From Fredinandcohnia aciditolerans (GTDB lineage Bacteria; Bacillota; Bacilli; Bacillales; Bacillaceae_L): 64,000 bases of DNA. The stretch lies in assembly GCA_003640645.1 (NCBI GenBank), contig QGHH01000011.1:1-64000 (forward strand). The letters run 5' to 3'. The notes under the pieces are model-generated. The model was not told where the DNA came from, did not search any database, and worked only from the letters and a program-made list of their open reading frames with translations. Of this stretch, positions 53,701 to 62,401 are shown one piece after another. Positions within the stretch are counted from its first letter, which is position 1. The number at the start of each line of letters is the position of its first letter. The translations under genes and the position numbers were made by a program.

Positions 53701-54324
53701 ATGACAATTAGATATCCAAACGGAAGAATCTATTCTGAAAACAAAAAGAGGAATAATTCTACACCTCCAAAGATTAGTCTGAGTCATACCAACCGAGGAA
53801 TGAGCCTAGAAGAAAAAATAAATGATTCAAATGAATATTACCTGACTCATGAAATTGCAGTAATTCATAAAAAGCCAACACCTATCCAAATTGTTAAGGT
53901 GGATTATCCAAAACGTTCAGGAGCTGTAATACGTGAGGGATACTTTGTGAAGTCGAGTCAAACAGATTTTAATGGAGTATATAAAGGGTACTACATCGAT
54001 TTTGAAGCAAAACAAACCAATAATAATACTTCAATTCCATTATCAAATTTCCATGAACACCAAATTGAACATATGAGAGTATGTATTGAACAGCGGGGCA
54101 TTTGTTTTGTGATTGTGGAGTTTACTTCCAGTGATGAAGTATTCTTATTACCAAGTGATATTCTCTTGGAGTATTGGGATAATGCTATGCGTTATGACCA
54201 ACGGAAGTCTATTCCAAAGCAGGTTTTTGAAAAGGAAGGGTTTAAGATAGAAGAAGGATTTTTACCTCGTCTTGATTATATTAAAGTTGTTGATAAACTA
54301 ATAAACAAGATAAGTTTTATTTAA
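53701..54324 (+). CDS. recU: RecU Holliday-junction resolvase
   Basis: 207 aa, close to Bacillus RecU in length and sequence. YPNGRIY at the start, NRGMSLEEKINDSNEYYL, AVIHKKPTPIQIVKVDYPKR, the catalytic DFEAKQT, and LSNFHEHQIEHM. It resolves four-way junctions in recombination and segregation. ATG 53701 after GAGAGGGGG. A plasmid copy may help resolve plasmid recombination intermediates. Confidence 0.96.
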   Translation: MTIRYPNGRIYSENKKRNNSTPPKISLSHTNRGMSLEEKINDSNEYYLTHEIAVIHKKPTPIQIVKVDYPKRSGAVIREGYFVKSSQTDFNGVYKGYYIDFEAKQTNNNTSIPLSNFHEHQIEHMRVCIEQRGICFVIVEFTSSDEVFLLPSDILLEYWDNAMRYDQRKSIPKQVFEKEGFKIEEGFLPRLDYIKVVDKLINKISFI

Positions 54325-54364
54325 AATGGGCAATAGGTCATCTATAATCACATATAAAAAAATG

Positions 54365-54462
54365 GTAAAATGAAAGTAATAATAATACCTACCATCAGGG
54401 AGCCCCCCGGTAACAGAAGTCGTATAAACGGCTTATTTGTTACTGGGGGGTTGTTTTTTTGT
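54365..54462 (+). promoter_or_regulatory. Promoter -10 and GGGAGCCCCC leader hairpin before EAL gene 2
   Basis: TAAAAT near 54366, then GGGAGCCCCCC. CCCCCCGGTAACA (54403-54415) pairs with TGTTACTGGGGGG (54438-54450), inner CGT/ACG, then a T-rich tail. A strong terminator before the EAL gene at 54558. It is not a c-di-GMP-I aptamer. Confidence 0.65.
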
Positions 54463-54557
54463 AACGGTTTTGTAAGGCCAGAATTCACTAATTTACATAC
54501 AAAACAGTAATTTTCCTTATTTGTTAGATTGTATATTAAAAAGGGGGAGAAATATGC

Positions 54558-55361
54558 ATGGAAAGGGATATCGTTACACAGGAGATCCGGCTAACTGAAA
54601 AAGATATCGAAAAAGGTCTATTAAAGAAAGAGTTTGAATTACATTTTCAGCCAAGAATTCAGGTCTCAACAGGTAAAATGACAGGAGCCGAAGCCTTGTT
54701 ACGTTGGGAGCATCCTATTTACGGGAAGATTCCACCAAACCAGTGCATACCACTTGCAGAAGCGAATGGTTTAATTATTCCAATTGGAATATGGACATTG
54801 GAAACTGCATTTTGGCAAGTAAGGTATTGGACGGACCAGGGCCATTCATCTTTTGTTATTTCTTTGAATCTATCAATTAAAAGTATTGAGGACCCTGTAA
54901 TTTATGATGTGATAGAAAAGTTAATCCGCTTTTACAAGGTAGAGCCATCAAGGATTGAAATTGAAATCACAGAAACCTCCTATATTGAAAACACAAGAGT
55001 ATATGGAGTGGTAGAGAAATTACGGTTATTAGGAATACGTGTTGCGATTGATGATTTTGGTGTAGGGTATTCGTCGTTGCATAGACTTAAGAGTTTGCAT
55101 GCTGACACAATTAAGATTGATAGATCCTTTATTCAAAATATCTATCATAGTAGAGAGGACCAAGTTATAGTATCTTCCATTATGCATATAGCAAATCATT
55201 TAGGTAAAAGGGTTGTGGCAGAAGGTATTGAAAAATATGAGCAAGTACAGGTATTAAAAAGTTTTGGTTGCCATGAAATGCAAGGCTTTCTCTTTAGTAA
55301 AGCTGTTTCACCAGATGATTTCGAACTGCTATTAGAAGAAGATAGACGATATTACCATTAA
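54558..55361 (+). CDS. EAL-domain c-di-GMP phosphodiesterase, second copy
   Basis: 267 aa, a single EAL domain. ATG 54558, 8 bases after AAGGGGGAG. GAEALLRWEHP (EAL), NLSIKSIED, EIEITET, AIDDFGVGYSS, IKIDRSFI, VAEGIEK and MQGFLFS are all intact, so it should hydrolyse c-di-GMP. No sensor or GGDEF domain. Its leader is a different terminator type from that of the first EAL gene. Confidence 0.95.
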   Translation: MERDIVTQEIRLTEKDIEKGLLKKEFELHFQPRIQVSTGKMTGAEALLRWEHPIYGKIPPNQCIPLAEANGLIIPIGIWTLETAFWQVRYWTDQGHSSFVISLNLSIKSIEDPVIYDVIEKLIRFYKVEPSRIEIEITETSYIENTRVYGVVEKLRLLGIRVAIDDFGVGYSSLHRLKSLHADTIKIDRSFIQNIYHSREDQVIVSSIMHIANHLGKRVVAEGIEKYEQVQVLKSFGCHEMQGFLFSKAVSPDDFELLLEEDRRYYH

Positions 55362-55417
55362 ATACAAATCTGTAAGTAAAAACGCAATCCAAAAATTTTA
55401 GGAACAGGAAGGGATAT

Positions 55418-56122
55418 GTGATACACGTGAAAAAATCAAAAGGTATCCTGCTGTTAATCCTACTTTTTACATTCTTAGTGGGATGTACTGCTGCCGATGA
55501 AGAACAAACAAAGATACTTGCTGATAAGTTGTCCCAAGAGCTTGCAAATGAAGATATTACAACTCTATTTGAAAACCCTGAGATGATGGAGGACACTCTC
55601 CAAAAAGAACTCGATAAAGGGGCAGAACTCCTATTAGGGGAATTTTTTGGAACAGATGAAGTTGCTGGGCAAAAGGTAACTGCAAAAGTAGTATCTGTTA
55701 CTGATTCCGACACAATTGTAGTAGAGCTGAATGGAACAGAAAAGAAGGTTAGATTTTTATTGGTGGATGGACCTGAAAGTCGGGGTGAATATGAGGATAA
55801 CCCTATGCCATATGGTAAAGAAGCTAGTGATTTTACCAAAGAATTACTAGAGGGGAAGACTGTAGAACTTGAGTTTGATGAAGGAGATACAACTGATCGG
55901 TATGATAGATTACTATGCTATGTGTATGTTGATGGTAAAAGTGTTCAAGAGGAACTATTAAAGCGGGGATTAGCGATAGTGAGGTACGTTTACCCCCCTA
56001 ACGATAAATACGAAACACGCTATCGTGAGTTTCAATATGTAGCGGAGCAGTATGATATTGGTGTTCATTCAATCGAGGGCTATGTTCAAAATGATGAATA
56101 TAACCTGAGTGTAATAAAATGA
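55418..56122 (+). CDS. Thermonuclease-family (SNase) lipoprotein
   Basis: 234 aa. GTG 55418 after AGGAAGGGA (GTG 55427 possible). Signal peptide and lipobox LVGC. The SNase domain runs from ~85: VSVTDSDTIVV, VRFLLVDGPESRG, YGKEASDFTKELLEGKTVEL, DRYDRLLCYVYVDGKSVQEELLKRGLA. Active Arg/Glu positions appear present. It probably degrades extracellular DNA or RNA at the cell surface. Confidence 0.9.
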   Translation: MIHVKKSKGILLLILLFTFLVGCTAADEEQTKILADKLSQELANEDITTLFENPEMMEDTLQKELDKGAELLLGEFFGTDEVAGQKVTAKVVSVTDSDTIVVELNGTEKKVRFLLVDGPESRGEYEDNPMPYGKEASDFTKELLEGKTVELEFDEGDTTDRYDRLLCYVYVDGKSVQEELLKRGLAIVRYVYPPNDKYETRYREFQYVAEQYDIGVHSIEGYVQNDEYNLSVIK

Positions 56123-56189
56123 TTGTTAAATACATTTAATAAAATTGAAATTACAGGAATAAATAAACTAATCACGAGTAAAAACAAGT

Positions 56190-56215
56190 AAGAGATGGTA
56201 ATTCCATCTCTTTTT
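56190..56215 (+). terminator. Terminator
   Basis: AGAGATGG (56190-56197) pairs with CCATCTCT (56203-56210), T5. Confidence 0.85.
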
Positions 56216-56274
56216 ATTTTCTTTAAGAGGAGAATATCAATATCGTTTTCTGTTGTTTTCCTCCAATAGAAACC

Positions 56275-56452
56275 TTATAATAGATTTATAGTATTTTAAT
56301 TTTTCTTTTTGTTTTTGCTTAATTGTAGCAAGGTATGTTTTAGTAATCGTAATTTATAGCGATCTTTCGGATCGAATTGCAAAATACACACTACTAATCT
56401 GATTTTTTTATGTGTTGTATTTCTAGCAATCGTCCGAGGGGTCGCTTTTTTG
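56275..56452 (+). promoter_or_regulatory. Leader E with terminator-like hairpin
   Basis: TATAATAGATT near 56277, T-rich run (TTTTTCTTTTTGTTTTTG), small hairpin TTGCT/AGCAA followed by GG, TTTTAGTAATC, then the long hairpin GCGATC (56359) to GGGGTCGC (56445), inner GATCGAATTGC opposite GCAATCGTCC and AATACACA opposite TGTGTTGTATT, then T6. Its T-run and small-hairpin sequence closely match leader B. With the terminator above it accounts for 56123-56480. Confidence 0.6.
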
Positions 56453-56480
56453 TGTTTAAAAATCTAAAGGAGGGGATAAA

Positions 56481-56900
56481 ATGACATTCACATTCTCTAT
56501 GTTAGTTGTTACCTTAGTAATTGGTGGATTGACGGGAGTGTTTGCTCATGCTTCGGCAAGTAAAGATAAGTGTGGTGAAAGAATCATCTGGCCTATAACT
56601 TCTAAAAAAGGAGAATTTAGACCAGGATTCTTATATCATTCAGGTGTTGGAGCATTAGCGGCATTTACAGCAGTTTCGGTAGTGATACCACAACTGTCAT
56701 TTTTAATGTCACCAGATGCATCGTTGTATGTAACAGCTGGTTATTCTGTATTGGCATCTTTTACTGGTGAAGCGTTCTTAAAGGCATATTCATTAGCGAA
56801 AGGTCGTCAACTAAGAAAGTTAAATCAGCAAGCAAACGACATATTAATGCAAGAGGTCCAACCACCTCCGTCTAACCAGACAAATCAAGGTGGTCAATAG
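56481..56900 (+). CDS. Small membrane protein, 139 aa
   Basis: ATG 56481 after AAAGGAGG. Three hydrophobic segments (~5-25, ~53-75, ~84-105), a polar loop with KDKCGERIIWP, and a Gln/Asn/Pro-rich tail. It resembles the uncharacterised DUF4257-type membrane proteins; that identification is tentative. First gene after leader E. Confidence 0.6.
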   Translation: MTFTFSMLVVTLVIGGLTGVFAHASASKDKCGERIIWPITSKKGEFRPGFLYHSGVGALAAFTAVSVVIPQLSFLMSPDASLYVTAGYSVLASFTGEAFLKAYSLAKGRQLRKLNQQANDILMQEVQPPPSNQTNQGGQ

Positions 56901-56998
56901 ATAGCTCAAATATTGGGCTTTCTATACATATATTGTGAAAAGTGCTAGTATATTGGTAAAGACCAGAACGTAAGAATCAAATGGAAGGAGCGAACATT

Positions 56999-57208
56999 AT
57001 GAAAGCATGGGAACTTCTCAATGAAAAAGAGAAGGAACAGGCGTTAGAGTTAAAAGAGAAAATTAGCAATGAAACGTCAGTTCTACGAGCTAGAAGGTAT
57101 GTAAACCAATTAGAAACTCTTGTAGAAAATGCGAAACTCAGACATTTTACTAACTCTAATAGTAGAGAATCACAAGACAGTGAATCTCCCGCAATAGCTT
57201 ATAACTAA
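56999..57208 (+). CDS. Small helical protein, 69 aa
   Basis: ATG 56999 after GGAAGGAG. Charged helix-rich protein (LNEKEKEQALELKEKI), unrecognised. Confidence 0.55.
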   Translation: MKAWELLNEKEKEQALELKEKISNETSVLRARRYVNQLETLVENAKLRHFTNSNSRESQDSESPAIAYN

Positions 57209-57228
57209 TAGTACATTTGATGGTTAAA

Positions 57229-57262
57229 AACGAACTAAGTTTTATCTTAGTTCGTTTTTTTG
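57229..57262 (+). terminator. Terminator
   Basis: AACGAACTAAG (57229-57239) pairs with CTTAGTTCGTT (57246-57256), T7. Confidence 0.9.
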
Positions 57263-57301
57263 TTTCTAAAAAATCAATTTTATAAGGAAAGGGTGTTTAG
57301 T

Positions 57302-57688
57302 TTGGGAAAGAAATACGGCATTTTAATGGATGGTAGGTTGAAAGTAGAGGGGTGTTATCAAACAGTACATATTTTTCAGTATGATCGCGCATTTGAAATC
57401 ATGCTCAAAATTATGGAAGATGGTATTTATGAAGAAAAGGAATATGAAGTTGTTCCACTTCAAGCTACTTTTACTTTGCAGGATAAGACCTATACTCTAC
57501 CAATAATTGATACTGACCTTGATGGTGGTAAGAATGGGTTTGAACCGCGAAAAATAATTGTTGATGGTACAGAAAAAGGTTTAGAACAGTTCCCTGTCTT
57601 GATATATAAGTGTCATATCTCACCTATCTCTAATAGAAACAGTTTCAAATACTGTAGAGAATCTATTGGAACGGAGGTGGGAGCATGA
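57302..57688 (+). CDS. Hypothetical protein, 128 aa
   Basis: TTG 57302 after GGAAAGGGTG; the leader resembles ATCAATTCTAAGAAAGGGTG. Soluble beta-rich protein, unrecognised. Its stop overlaps the next start by 4 bases (ATGA). Confidence 0.6.
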   Translation: MGKKYGILMDGRLKVEGCYQTVHIFQYDRAFEIMLKIMEDGIYEEKEYEVVPLQATFTLQDKTYTLPIIDTDLDGGKNGFEPRKIIVDGTEKGLEQFPVLIYKCHISPISNRNSFKYCRESIGTEVGA

Positions 57689-57936
57689 GTAAATATATCC
57701 AAACCTTTTTTAAAGAGAAGGAGATTCCCGCTACATCATTTACTATTACTACGAGTAAAAATACTCATATAGTAGATTCCCTAGTGATAATCGAGTTCTT
57801 AAAACAGTGTCCTAGAGAATGGGAGCCTAGAGTAGAAGAAATTCTTCGTAACATCGACTTCCATAATGGGAATATATTAGATTTTCTTCAACACATGGCC
57901 AAAGCTTATGTTGAAGTGATCGAGCTGCATCAATAG
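57685..57936 (+). CDS. Hypothetical protein, 83 aa
   Basis: ATG 57685 inside the end of the previous gene after GGAGGTGG, so translationally coupled. Small acidic helical protein, unrecognised. Confidence 0.6.
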   Translation: MSKYIQTFFKEKEIPATSFTITTSKNTHIVDSLVIIEFLKQCPREWEPRVEEILRNIDFHNGNILDFLQHMAKAYVEVIELHQ

Positions 57937-57989
57937 AGAGCCGATGGTTCTCTTTTTTTATTGCAAAAAATTATTAGGAGGGGATTTTT

Positions 57990-58160
57990 ATGAACAATGT
58001 CAAAACTCATAAACCTTTAAGGGTTACATTCTTTCTTAACGGTGACCTATGCGGTGAGTTGCATGATAAAGAGTTTGATTCAGAAGAAGAATTTAATGGA
58101 TGGTATCGAGATATGAAGAATTCGATAGAAATATTTGATTCTGAGTTCGTATCACAATAA
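57990..58160 (+). CDS. Hypothetical acidic protein, 56 aa
   Basis: ATG 57990 after AGGAGGGG. MNNVKTHKPLRVTFFLNGDL, then acidic (DKEFDSEEEF). Resembles in pattern the 52-aa protein at 63693 (a short strand-strand-helix unit with E/D-F-D-S). Unrecognised. Confidence 0.55.
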   Translation: MNNVKTHKPLRVTFFLNGDLCGELHDKEFDSEEEFNGWYRDMKNSIEIFDSEFVSQ

Positions 58161-58219
58161 TCAACTGAGAGAGCCTTATATTTCATAGGTTCTTTTTATT
58201 ATTTTAGGAGGGAAAACAA

Positions 58220-59011
58220 ATGGAAGTAATCAGTTTATGGAATGCTGTAGCAAAATTAACAGGAACTTTGATGGCTTTAGGTGCAAAATGTAAAAATGAT
58301 TCAACGGAAACTCAAATTTCTTTTGAAGGTAGTCCTGACAGAATCATACTTAGAAAAAGTTACTTTCATAAGGAAAATAAAGGAGTGCCTACTGAAATAG
58401 ACTTTACTCGCCCAATGTACTATAGCGTTGATGTTTGTTTCGACAATAAAAGGTATGTAGGGATAAACTTCAATCATTCTTCTTTTGATGAAGTGTTTTA
58501 TGAATTTATAGATGCGATGGCCTTCTTTATTGACCGAGTACCAAAATATATCTTTGAAAGTTATCCAAATGCAAAAATAATATGGCTTATGGACGAATGC
58601 TTATTAATTAAGGGGGCATTTTTAAATCAATTAACTAGAGAATCCTACAAGCTATTTAAAGTTAGCAGAGATCTAGTAAGAGTTGAATACGGACGATGGG
58701 TTGGTCAACGAAAAAGACGGAATAAAGCAAATGCAATTGGATACAAGGCATTACTTCGTTTAAAAAACGACCTACCACACGCTTTTAAAAGGCAGCATAA
58801 ACTAGGTTTATCGGTAAGAAAAAGTGAAGAAGTTATGTATTCTTTCCAAGTTACTTGTCCATCTATGGAAGGCATTTTTGAAGATATTTTACCATATGCC
58901 AATGATCCATACCAAAAGATAAGAGAATGGGAAAGAAGAATAGTTAGCTATCAAAAACGAAACCAAGAAATCTGTACTATGCTGTTTTCTTCTCCTAAAG
59001 CGTGGGTGTAG
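58220..59011 (+). CDS. Hypothetical protein, 263 aa
   Basis: ATG 58220 after AGGAGGG. A basic stretch GQRKRRNKANAIGYKALLRL lies mid-protein. No recognised domain. The next gene begins 2 bases after the stop. Confidence 0.6.
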   Translation: MEVISLWNAVAKLTGTLMALGAKCKNDSTETQISFEGSPDRIILRKSYFHKENKGVPTEIDFTRPMYYSVDVCFDNKRYVGINFNHSSFDEVFYEFIDAMAFFIDRVPKYIFESYPNAKIIWLMDECLLIKGAFLNQLTRESYKLFKVSRDLVRVEYGRWVGQRKRRNKANAIGYKALLRLKNDLPHAFKRQHKLGLSVRKSEEVMYSFQVTCPSMEGIFEDILPYANDPYQKIREWERRIVSYQKRNQEICTMLFSSPKAWV

Positions 59012-59013
59012 TG

Positions 59014-59427
59014 ATGAAATCATATCGTGGCCGTAGTGTAACTGTTGGACAACTCGTTGATGTATATAGAAATTTACACACCTCTGGATACAGTGTGAGA
59101 GATGCAAAGACTGGTTTGGTACTGGTTCATTGTGATTCAGTATTGCTCCATTCTTGCTCTTTTAAGATACAGGAGAGTGGAAGAATTAAAACAATTGAGC
59201 AAAAGAGAAAAAGAGTACATGCCTGGATTAGAGGTATATTTGTATCAGCTGATGAACAACAACCATCAGATTTCACAAATATTATTTACTATAATCCTTA
59301 TGTTACTTCTAAATTTTGGGACTCACAGACTAATAGTCCAATAGATTTTGCAGAAGAAGTTTATTGTGCAGGTAAATTCGCTTACTCTGTACCAAATAAA
59401 TTATATGAAATGGGGATAAGATTATGA
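59014..59427 (+). CDS. Hypothetical protein, 137 aa
   Basis: ATG 59014, directly after the previous stop; no strong ribosome site, so coupled translation is likely. Overlaps the next gene by 4 bases. Unrecognised. Confidence 0.6.
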   Translation: MKSYRGRSVTVGQLVDVYRNLHTSGYSVRDAKTGLVLVHCDSVLLHSCSFKIQESGRIKTIEQKRKRVHAWIRGIFVSADEQQPSDFTNIIYYNPYVTSKFWDSQTNSPIDFAEEVYCAGKFAYSVPNKLYEMGIRL

Positions 59428-59849
59428 CATTACAAAAATTAATTGGTGTGAAAGTAATCTATGATAATAAGGGTGAATTAGCTAAAAAAATGATTAATGA
59501 TATTGATGATGCAAATGAATTTATGGAAACCGTTGATGTTGAGGAATATGATTACGTGTACGAAGATGTACCTGCTGAACAAATTGTGTATGTGAATTGT
59601 TATCTGATTCATAGGCATTATGGAGGACCAGAAGAAGGCGGGTGGTACTATAATAGCCATCGCTGTCGTGAGGTCATTCCAGTTCAGAATCAATATGCTG
59701 AACAGATGAAAAACATAATGCAAGAAAAGTATGAGAAGAATCACAAACATGGTAATATTTATTCCGTATTAGGTGGTACAGATGTGGCTGTTTACATTGA
59801 ATTAGAGCCAAAGCAATCTGAAACAACGGAAAGGCCACATTACGAATAA
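59424..59849 (+). CDS. Hypothetical acidic protein, 141 aa
   Basis: ATG 59424 overlapping the previous stop (ATGA). Acidic N-terminal half (DDANEFMETVDVEEYDYVY). Unrecognised; third gene of a tight three-gene unit. Confidence 0.6.
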   Translation: MTLQKLIGVKVIYDNKGELAKKMINDIDDANEFMETVDVEEYDYVYEDVPAEQIVYVNCYLIHRHYGGPEEGGWYYNSHRCREVIPVQNQYAEQMKNIMQEKYEKNHKHGNIYSVLGGTDVAVYIELEPKQSETTERPHYE

Positions 59850-59938
59850 TGTAAGTCAAGTTCATGGATAAATGAAAAAGTGTGCTAGAGGAAATTATCT
59901 TCTAGCTTTTTCTCTTGACTAATCGAGGAGGGTATATT

Positions 59939-60235
59939 TTGGATATCGTAAAAATTGAAAGTGTAATTACCAAAGAAGGAACCCATTTATTTGAAGTGTC
60001 ACTAGATTTTCGTTTAGAAGGAAACGAATTATATTCCAGTTTCATTACTAATGAAACGACATTATATGCAACTTTCAAGGTTGGTGAGTTATCACATGTG
60101 GAATTTGAATTCTGTTATAAGCTGAACGACAGTGATCATGAAAAAGTTGTTTCTTTTCTGGAAGGTAATAAAGAAGAATTAGAAAAGTTAGCGGGTTATC
60201 CTCTCACAATCAAAGGAGGTATGGTTCTATGTTAG
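59939..60235 (+). CDS. Hypothetical protein, 98 aa
   Basis: TTG 59939 after GAGGAGGG. Beta-rich, acidic; unrecognised. Overlaps the next gene by 7 bases. Confidence 0.55.
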   Translation: MDIVKIESVITKEGTHLFEVSLDFRLEGNELYSSFITNETTLYATFKVGELSHVEFEFCYKLNDSDHEKVVSFLEGNKEELEKLAGYPLTIKGGMVLC

Positions 60236-60678
60236 ACACCTCTACTTTGATTAAAGAGGAAAAATTAATCTTTAAAAATTTTATTAAATGTATTGAAGAC
60301 CGTAGTTTAGAATCTATGAAGAATCCTATGTATGAGTATTGTCACTTACATTGTGGCTTTATTGCACATTATGATATACATGGTTTTAAGCATGAATATA
60401 GTGATTCACGATTTATAAGGTTTGTGGAACAGTTTGTGAGTCCACCCTGGTATTATACAAGGGGTAATACTTTGTATTTGGCCATGTGTGAGGTCGCACA
60501 CCAGCATATTGACCGAATCAAGTATGAATTTCAAAATCTTCATGCCAAAAGAGAGATAGAGTTAATGAAAACTCTTGCTCGTAAACATGGATATAAAGTT
60601 ATTGCAACGAATGAATCAATGGATGTAGAGGTTAATGTAGAGAGCAGCGGGCAATTAGCATTGTTAACTCTAGAATAA
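60229..60678 (+). CDS. Hypothetical protein with clamp-motif-like C-terminus, 149 aa
   Basis: ATG 60229 after AAAGGAGG. His/Cys-rich middle (MYEYCHLHCGFIAHYDIHGF). It ends with VESSGQLALLTLE, the same SSGQL context as the C5 methyltransferase tail, suggesting clamp binding. Function otherwise unknown. Confidence 0.6.
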   Translation: MLDTSTLIKEEKLIFKNFIKCIEDRSLESMKNPMYEYCHLHCGFIAHYDIHGFKHEYSDSRFIRFVEQFVSPPWYYTRGNTLYLAMCEVAHQHIDRIKYEFQNLHAKREIELMKTLARKHGYKVIATNESMDVEVNVESSGQLALLTLE

Positions 60679-60751
60679 ATTTATAAATGGACCAGTAGGC
60701 TATCTTCTCATATAGAGAGATGGCCTTTAATAATGAATCGGAGGAATCGAA

Positions 60752-61408
60752 ATGATTAAGTGGAGTGAAAAAAATAAATTATCAACTGAACTTGTTAAAA
60801 CAATTGAAGAGAAAGTGAGAGAAGTCGAATTAATTGATAACTATGAGGAAGAAGTTAAGTCATTAGGTGAAGGTAGCTTTGCTATTGTCTTTGACGCAGA
60901 TAAAGCTGTCATAAAGATGGATAATTATAATGGTGATTATATAGATGATATTCTTTTCGATTGTGAAATAAAAGTGTATTATGATGCTTCTGTACTGGAA
61001 AAATTACAGCATCTATCTTGTATTCCACGATTTTATGGAGAACATGTAGGTCAGTATTCCAATCACTATACCATCATGGAAAAGATTGAGGGAATATCTC
61101 TTGAAAATTTTCTCGTTAATAATGGTGGTAACTTAGACGAACAACTTTCTAATGAGATTCTTGTGTATATTACCAGTATCATAAATAGCGGTTGGTATCC
61201 TCATGATACAAGGTTTTCGGACATTATCATTACCGACAATGGCATAAAGTTTCTTGACTTTAACCTCTATCAAAATATTGAGTATTTAAAGGTAGAAGGT
61301 TGTTGGGATTCAAGTAAAGCTAATGAGGAATATGCAATCGAGTTTTGGGATGAATTAAAACGATGGGGATTAATTTGGGTAAATGACCGAATTAAATTTA
61401 CTGCATAA
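60752..61408 (+). CDS. Small protein-kinase-like protein, 218 aa
   Basis: ATG 60752 after CGGAGGA. Kinase-fold signs: glycine loop LGEGSFAIVF, AVIKMD with the ATP-binding Lys, hinge IMEKIEGISLENF, catalytic-loop-like PHDTRFSDIIIT and KFLDFNL in place of DFG. The usual Asn of the catalytic loop is Asp and the Gly of DFG is Asn, so activity is uncertain. It may phosphorylate a protein or small molecule, or be a pseudokinase. Confidence 0.7.
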   Translation: MIKWSEKNKLSTELVKTIEEKVREVELIDNYEEEVKSLGEGSFAIVFDADKAVIKMDNYNGDYIDDILFDCEIKVYYDASVLEKLQHLSCIPRFYGEHVGQYSNHYTIMEKIEGISLENFLVNNGGNLDEQLSNEILVYITSIINSGWYPHDTRFSDIIITDNGIKFLDFNLYQNIEYLKVEGCWDSSKANEEYAIEFWDELKRWGLIWVNDRIKFTA

Positions 61409-61426
61409 ATCTATGGAGGGGAAAAA

Positions 61427-61597
61427 ATGAATACAACAGGGCAACTTATGTTAGATTTCTCTCAAATTAATTGCAATTTAACATATGGTACGTGGAACGG
61501 TTGCGAAAACACATCTTTAAGGAAATGTCCCCACATTTTATTAATCCCTTATTTACCAATGGTTTTAGCTTTTTATCACTTAAAACAAGAGATGTAA
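61427..61597 (+). CDS. Small protein with N-terminal clamp-motif-like sequence, 56 aa
   Basis: ATG 61427 after GGAGGGG. MNTTGQLMLDFSQINCN contains QLMLDF, an exact QLxLxF match, right at the N-terminus. Several Cys follow (NGCENTSLRKCP). Could be a clamp-binding peptide. Unrecognised. Confidence 0.55.
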   Translation: MNTTGQLMLDFSQINCNLTYGTWNGCENTSLRKCPHILLIPYLPMVLAFYHLKQEM

Positions 61598-61669
61598 GGT
61601 TATTGTAAGAAGAAGAAAATAATGGTATATCTAATAAAGAATTAATATTCTCTAAAGGAGTAGAGTTAT

Positions 61670-61942
61670 ATGAATAAAACAGAATTAGTAAATCAAGTAT
61701 CTGAAAGTGCAGAATTATCTAAGAAGGATTCTACAAAAGTAGTAGATGCAGTATTCAACACAATTTCTGAAGCTCTTGCTAAAGGTGATAAGGTACAGCT
61801 ATTAGGATTTGGCAATTTTGAGGTTCGTGAACGTGCTGCAAGAAAAGGGCGTAATCCTCAAACTGGCGAAGAGATTGAGATTGCTGGTGGGAAAGTACCT
61901 GCATTTAAACCGTCTAAAGTATTGAAAGACGCAGTTAAATAG
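61670..61942 (+). CDS. hup: HU-type histone-like DNA-binding protein
   Basis: 90 aa, the standard HU length. ATG 61670 after [55 protein letters not shown] and the DNA-gripping arm are intact. It bends and compacts DNA and often assists iteron origins. Confidence 0.97.
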   Translation: MNKTELVNQVSESAELSKKDSTKVVDAVFNTISEALAKGDKVQLLGFGNFEVRERAARKGRNPQTGEEIEIAGGKVPAFKPSKVLKDAVK

Positions 61943-61988
61943 GTCGTCTAATCCTTGTATTTCAAGGGTTCTGAAGATGGTAATTACA

Positions 61989-62024
61989 AAAACCTCCATT
62001 TGCATTGTAATGGAGGTTTTTACT
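61989..62024 (+). terminator. Terminator of the HU gene
   Basis: AAAACCTCCATT (61989-62000) pairs with AATGGAGGTTTT (62009-62020). Confidence 0.9.
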
Positions 62025-62171
62025 ATGACATTTTAAAATAAAGAAAGTCTAATTACATTAACATAAATTGTCGCAGGTTTTAACATAAAATATCGGTGAA
62101 TTTATTATAAATATGTCGGTGACAACAGTATATATTATTTATGCCAAGATTAATTATAGTTGAAACAGGCT

Positions 62172-62270
62172 CTACTTCTTTTTATTGATCTGCTTGATTT
62201 TCCCTTTGTTCTTCTTTGCTAACGCTACAAGTTTATCTGCATCCTTTTTTGTAATTCCTGAGCTAGCCAT
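62172..62270 (-). CDS. Small Lys-rich protein, 32 aa
   Basis: Minus-strand ATG 62270; AAGGAGTG lies 8 bases upstream. MASSGITKKDADKLVALAKK then Lys-rich. Basic, possibly nucleic-acid binding. It stands alone on this strand between HU and the next plus-strand operon; unrecognised. Confidence 0.5.
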   Translation of the reverse strand: MASSGITKKDADKLVALAKKNKGKIKQINKKK

Positions 62271-62401
62271 ATCCATCACTCCTTGTTGTTTCTTTTACAA
62301 CAGTATGTCCCGCTTTTTTTCTCAATAAACCTAGTAAAATAGCATATTTCTAATATTCCTTCATAAACTATTTCAAAAGAGTGAGGGAAGGAGTGTGTGC
62401 T

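Noticed and set aside
54350-54462. c-di-GMP riboswitch before the second EAL gene
   Set aside because: No aptamer blocks; it is a GGGAGCCCCC-type hairpin.
55294-55839. Long minus-strand open frame opposite the nuclease gene
   Set aside because: Shadow of the SNase lipoprotein gene; Ser/Phe-rich, no ribosome site.
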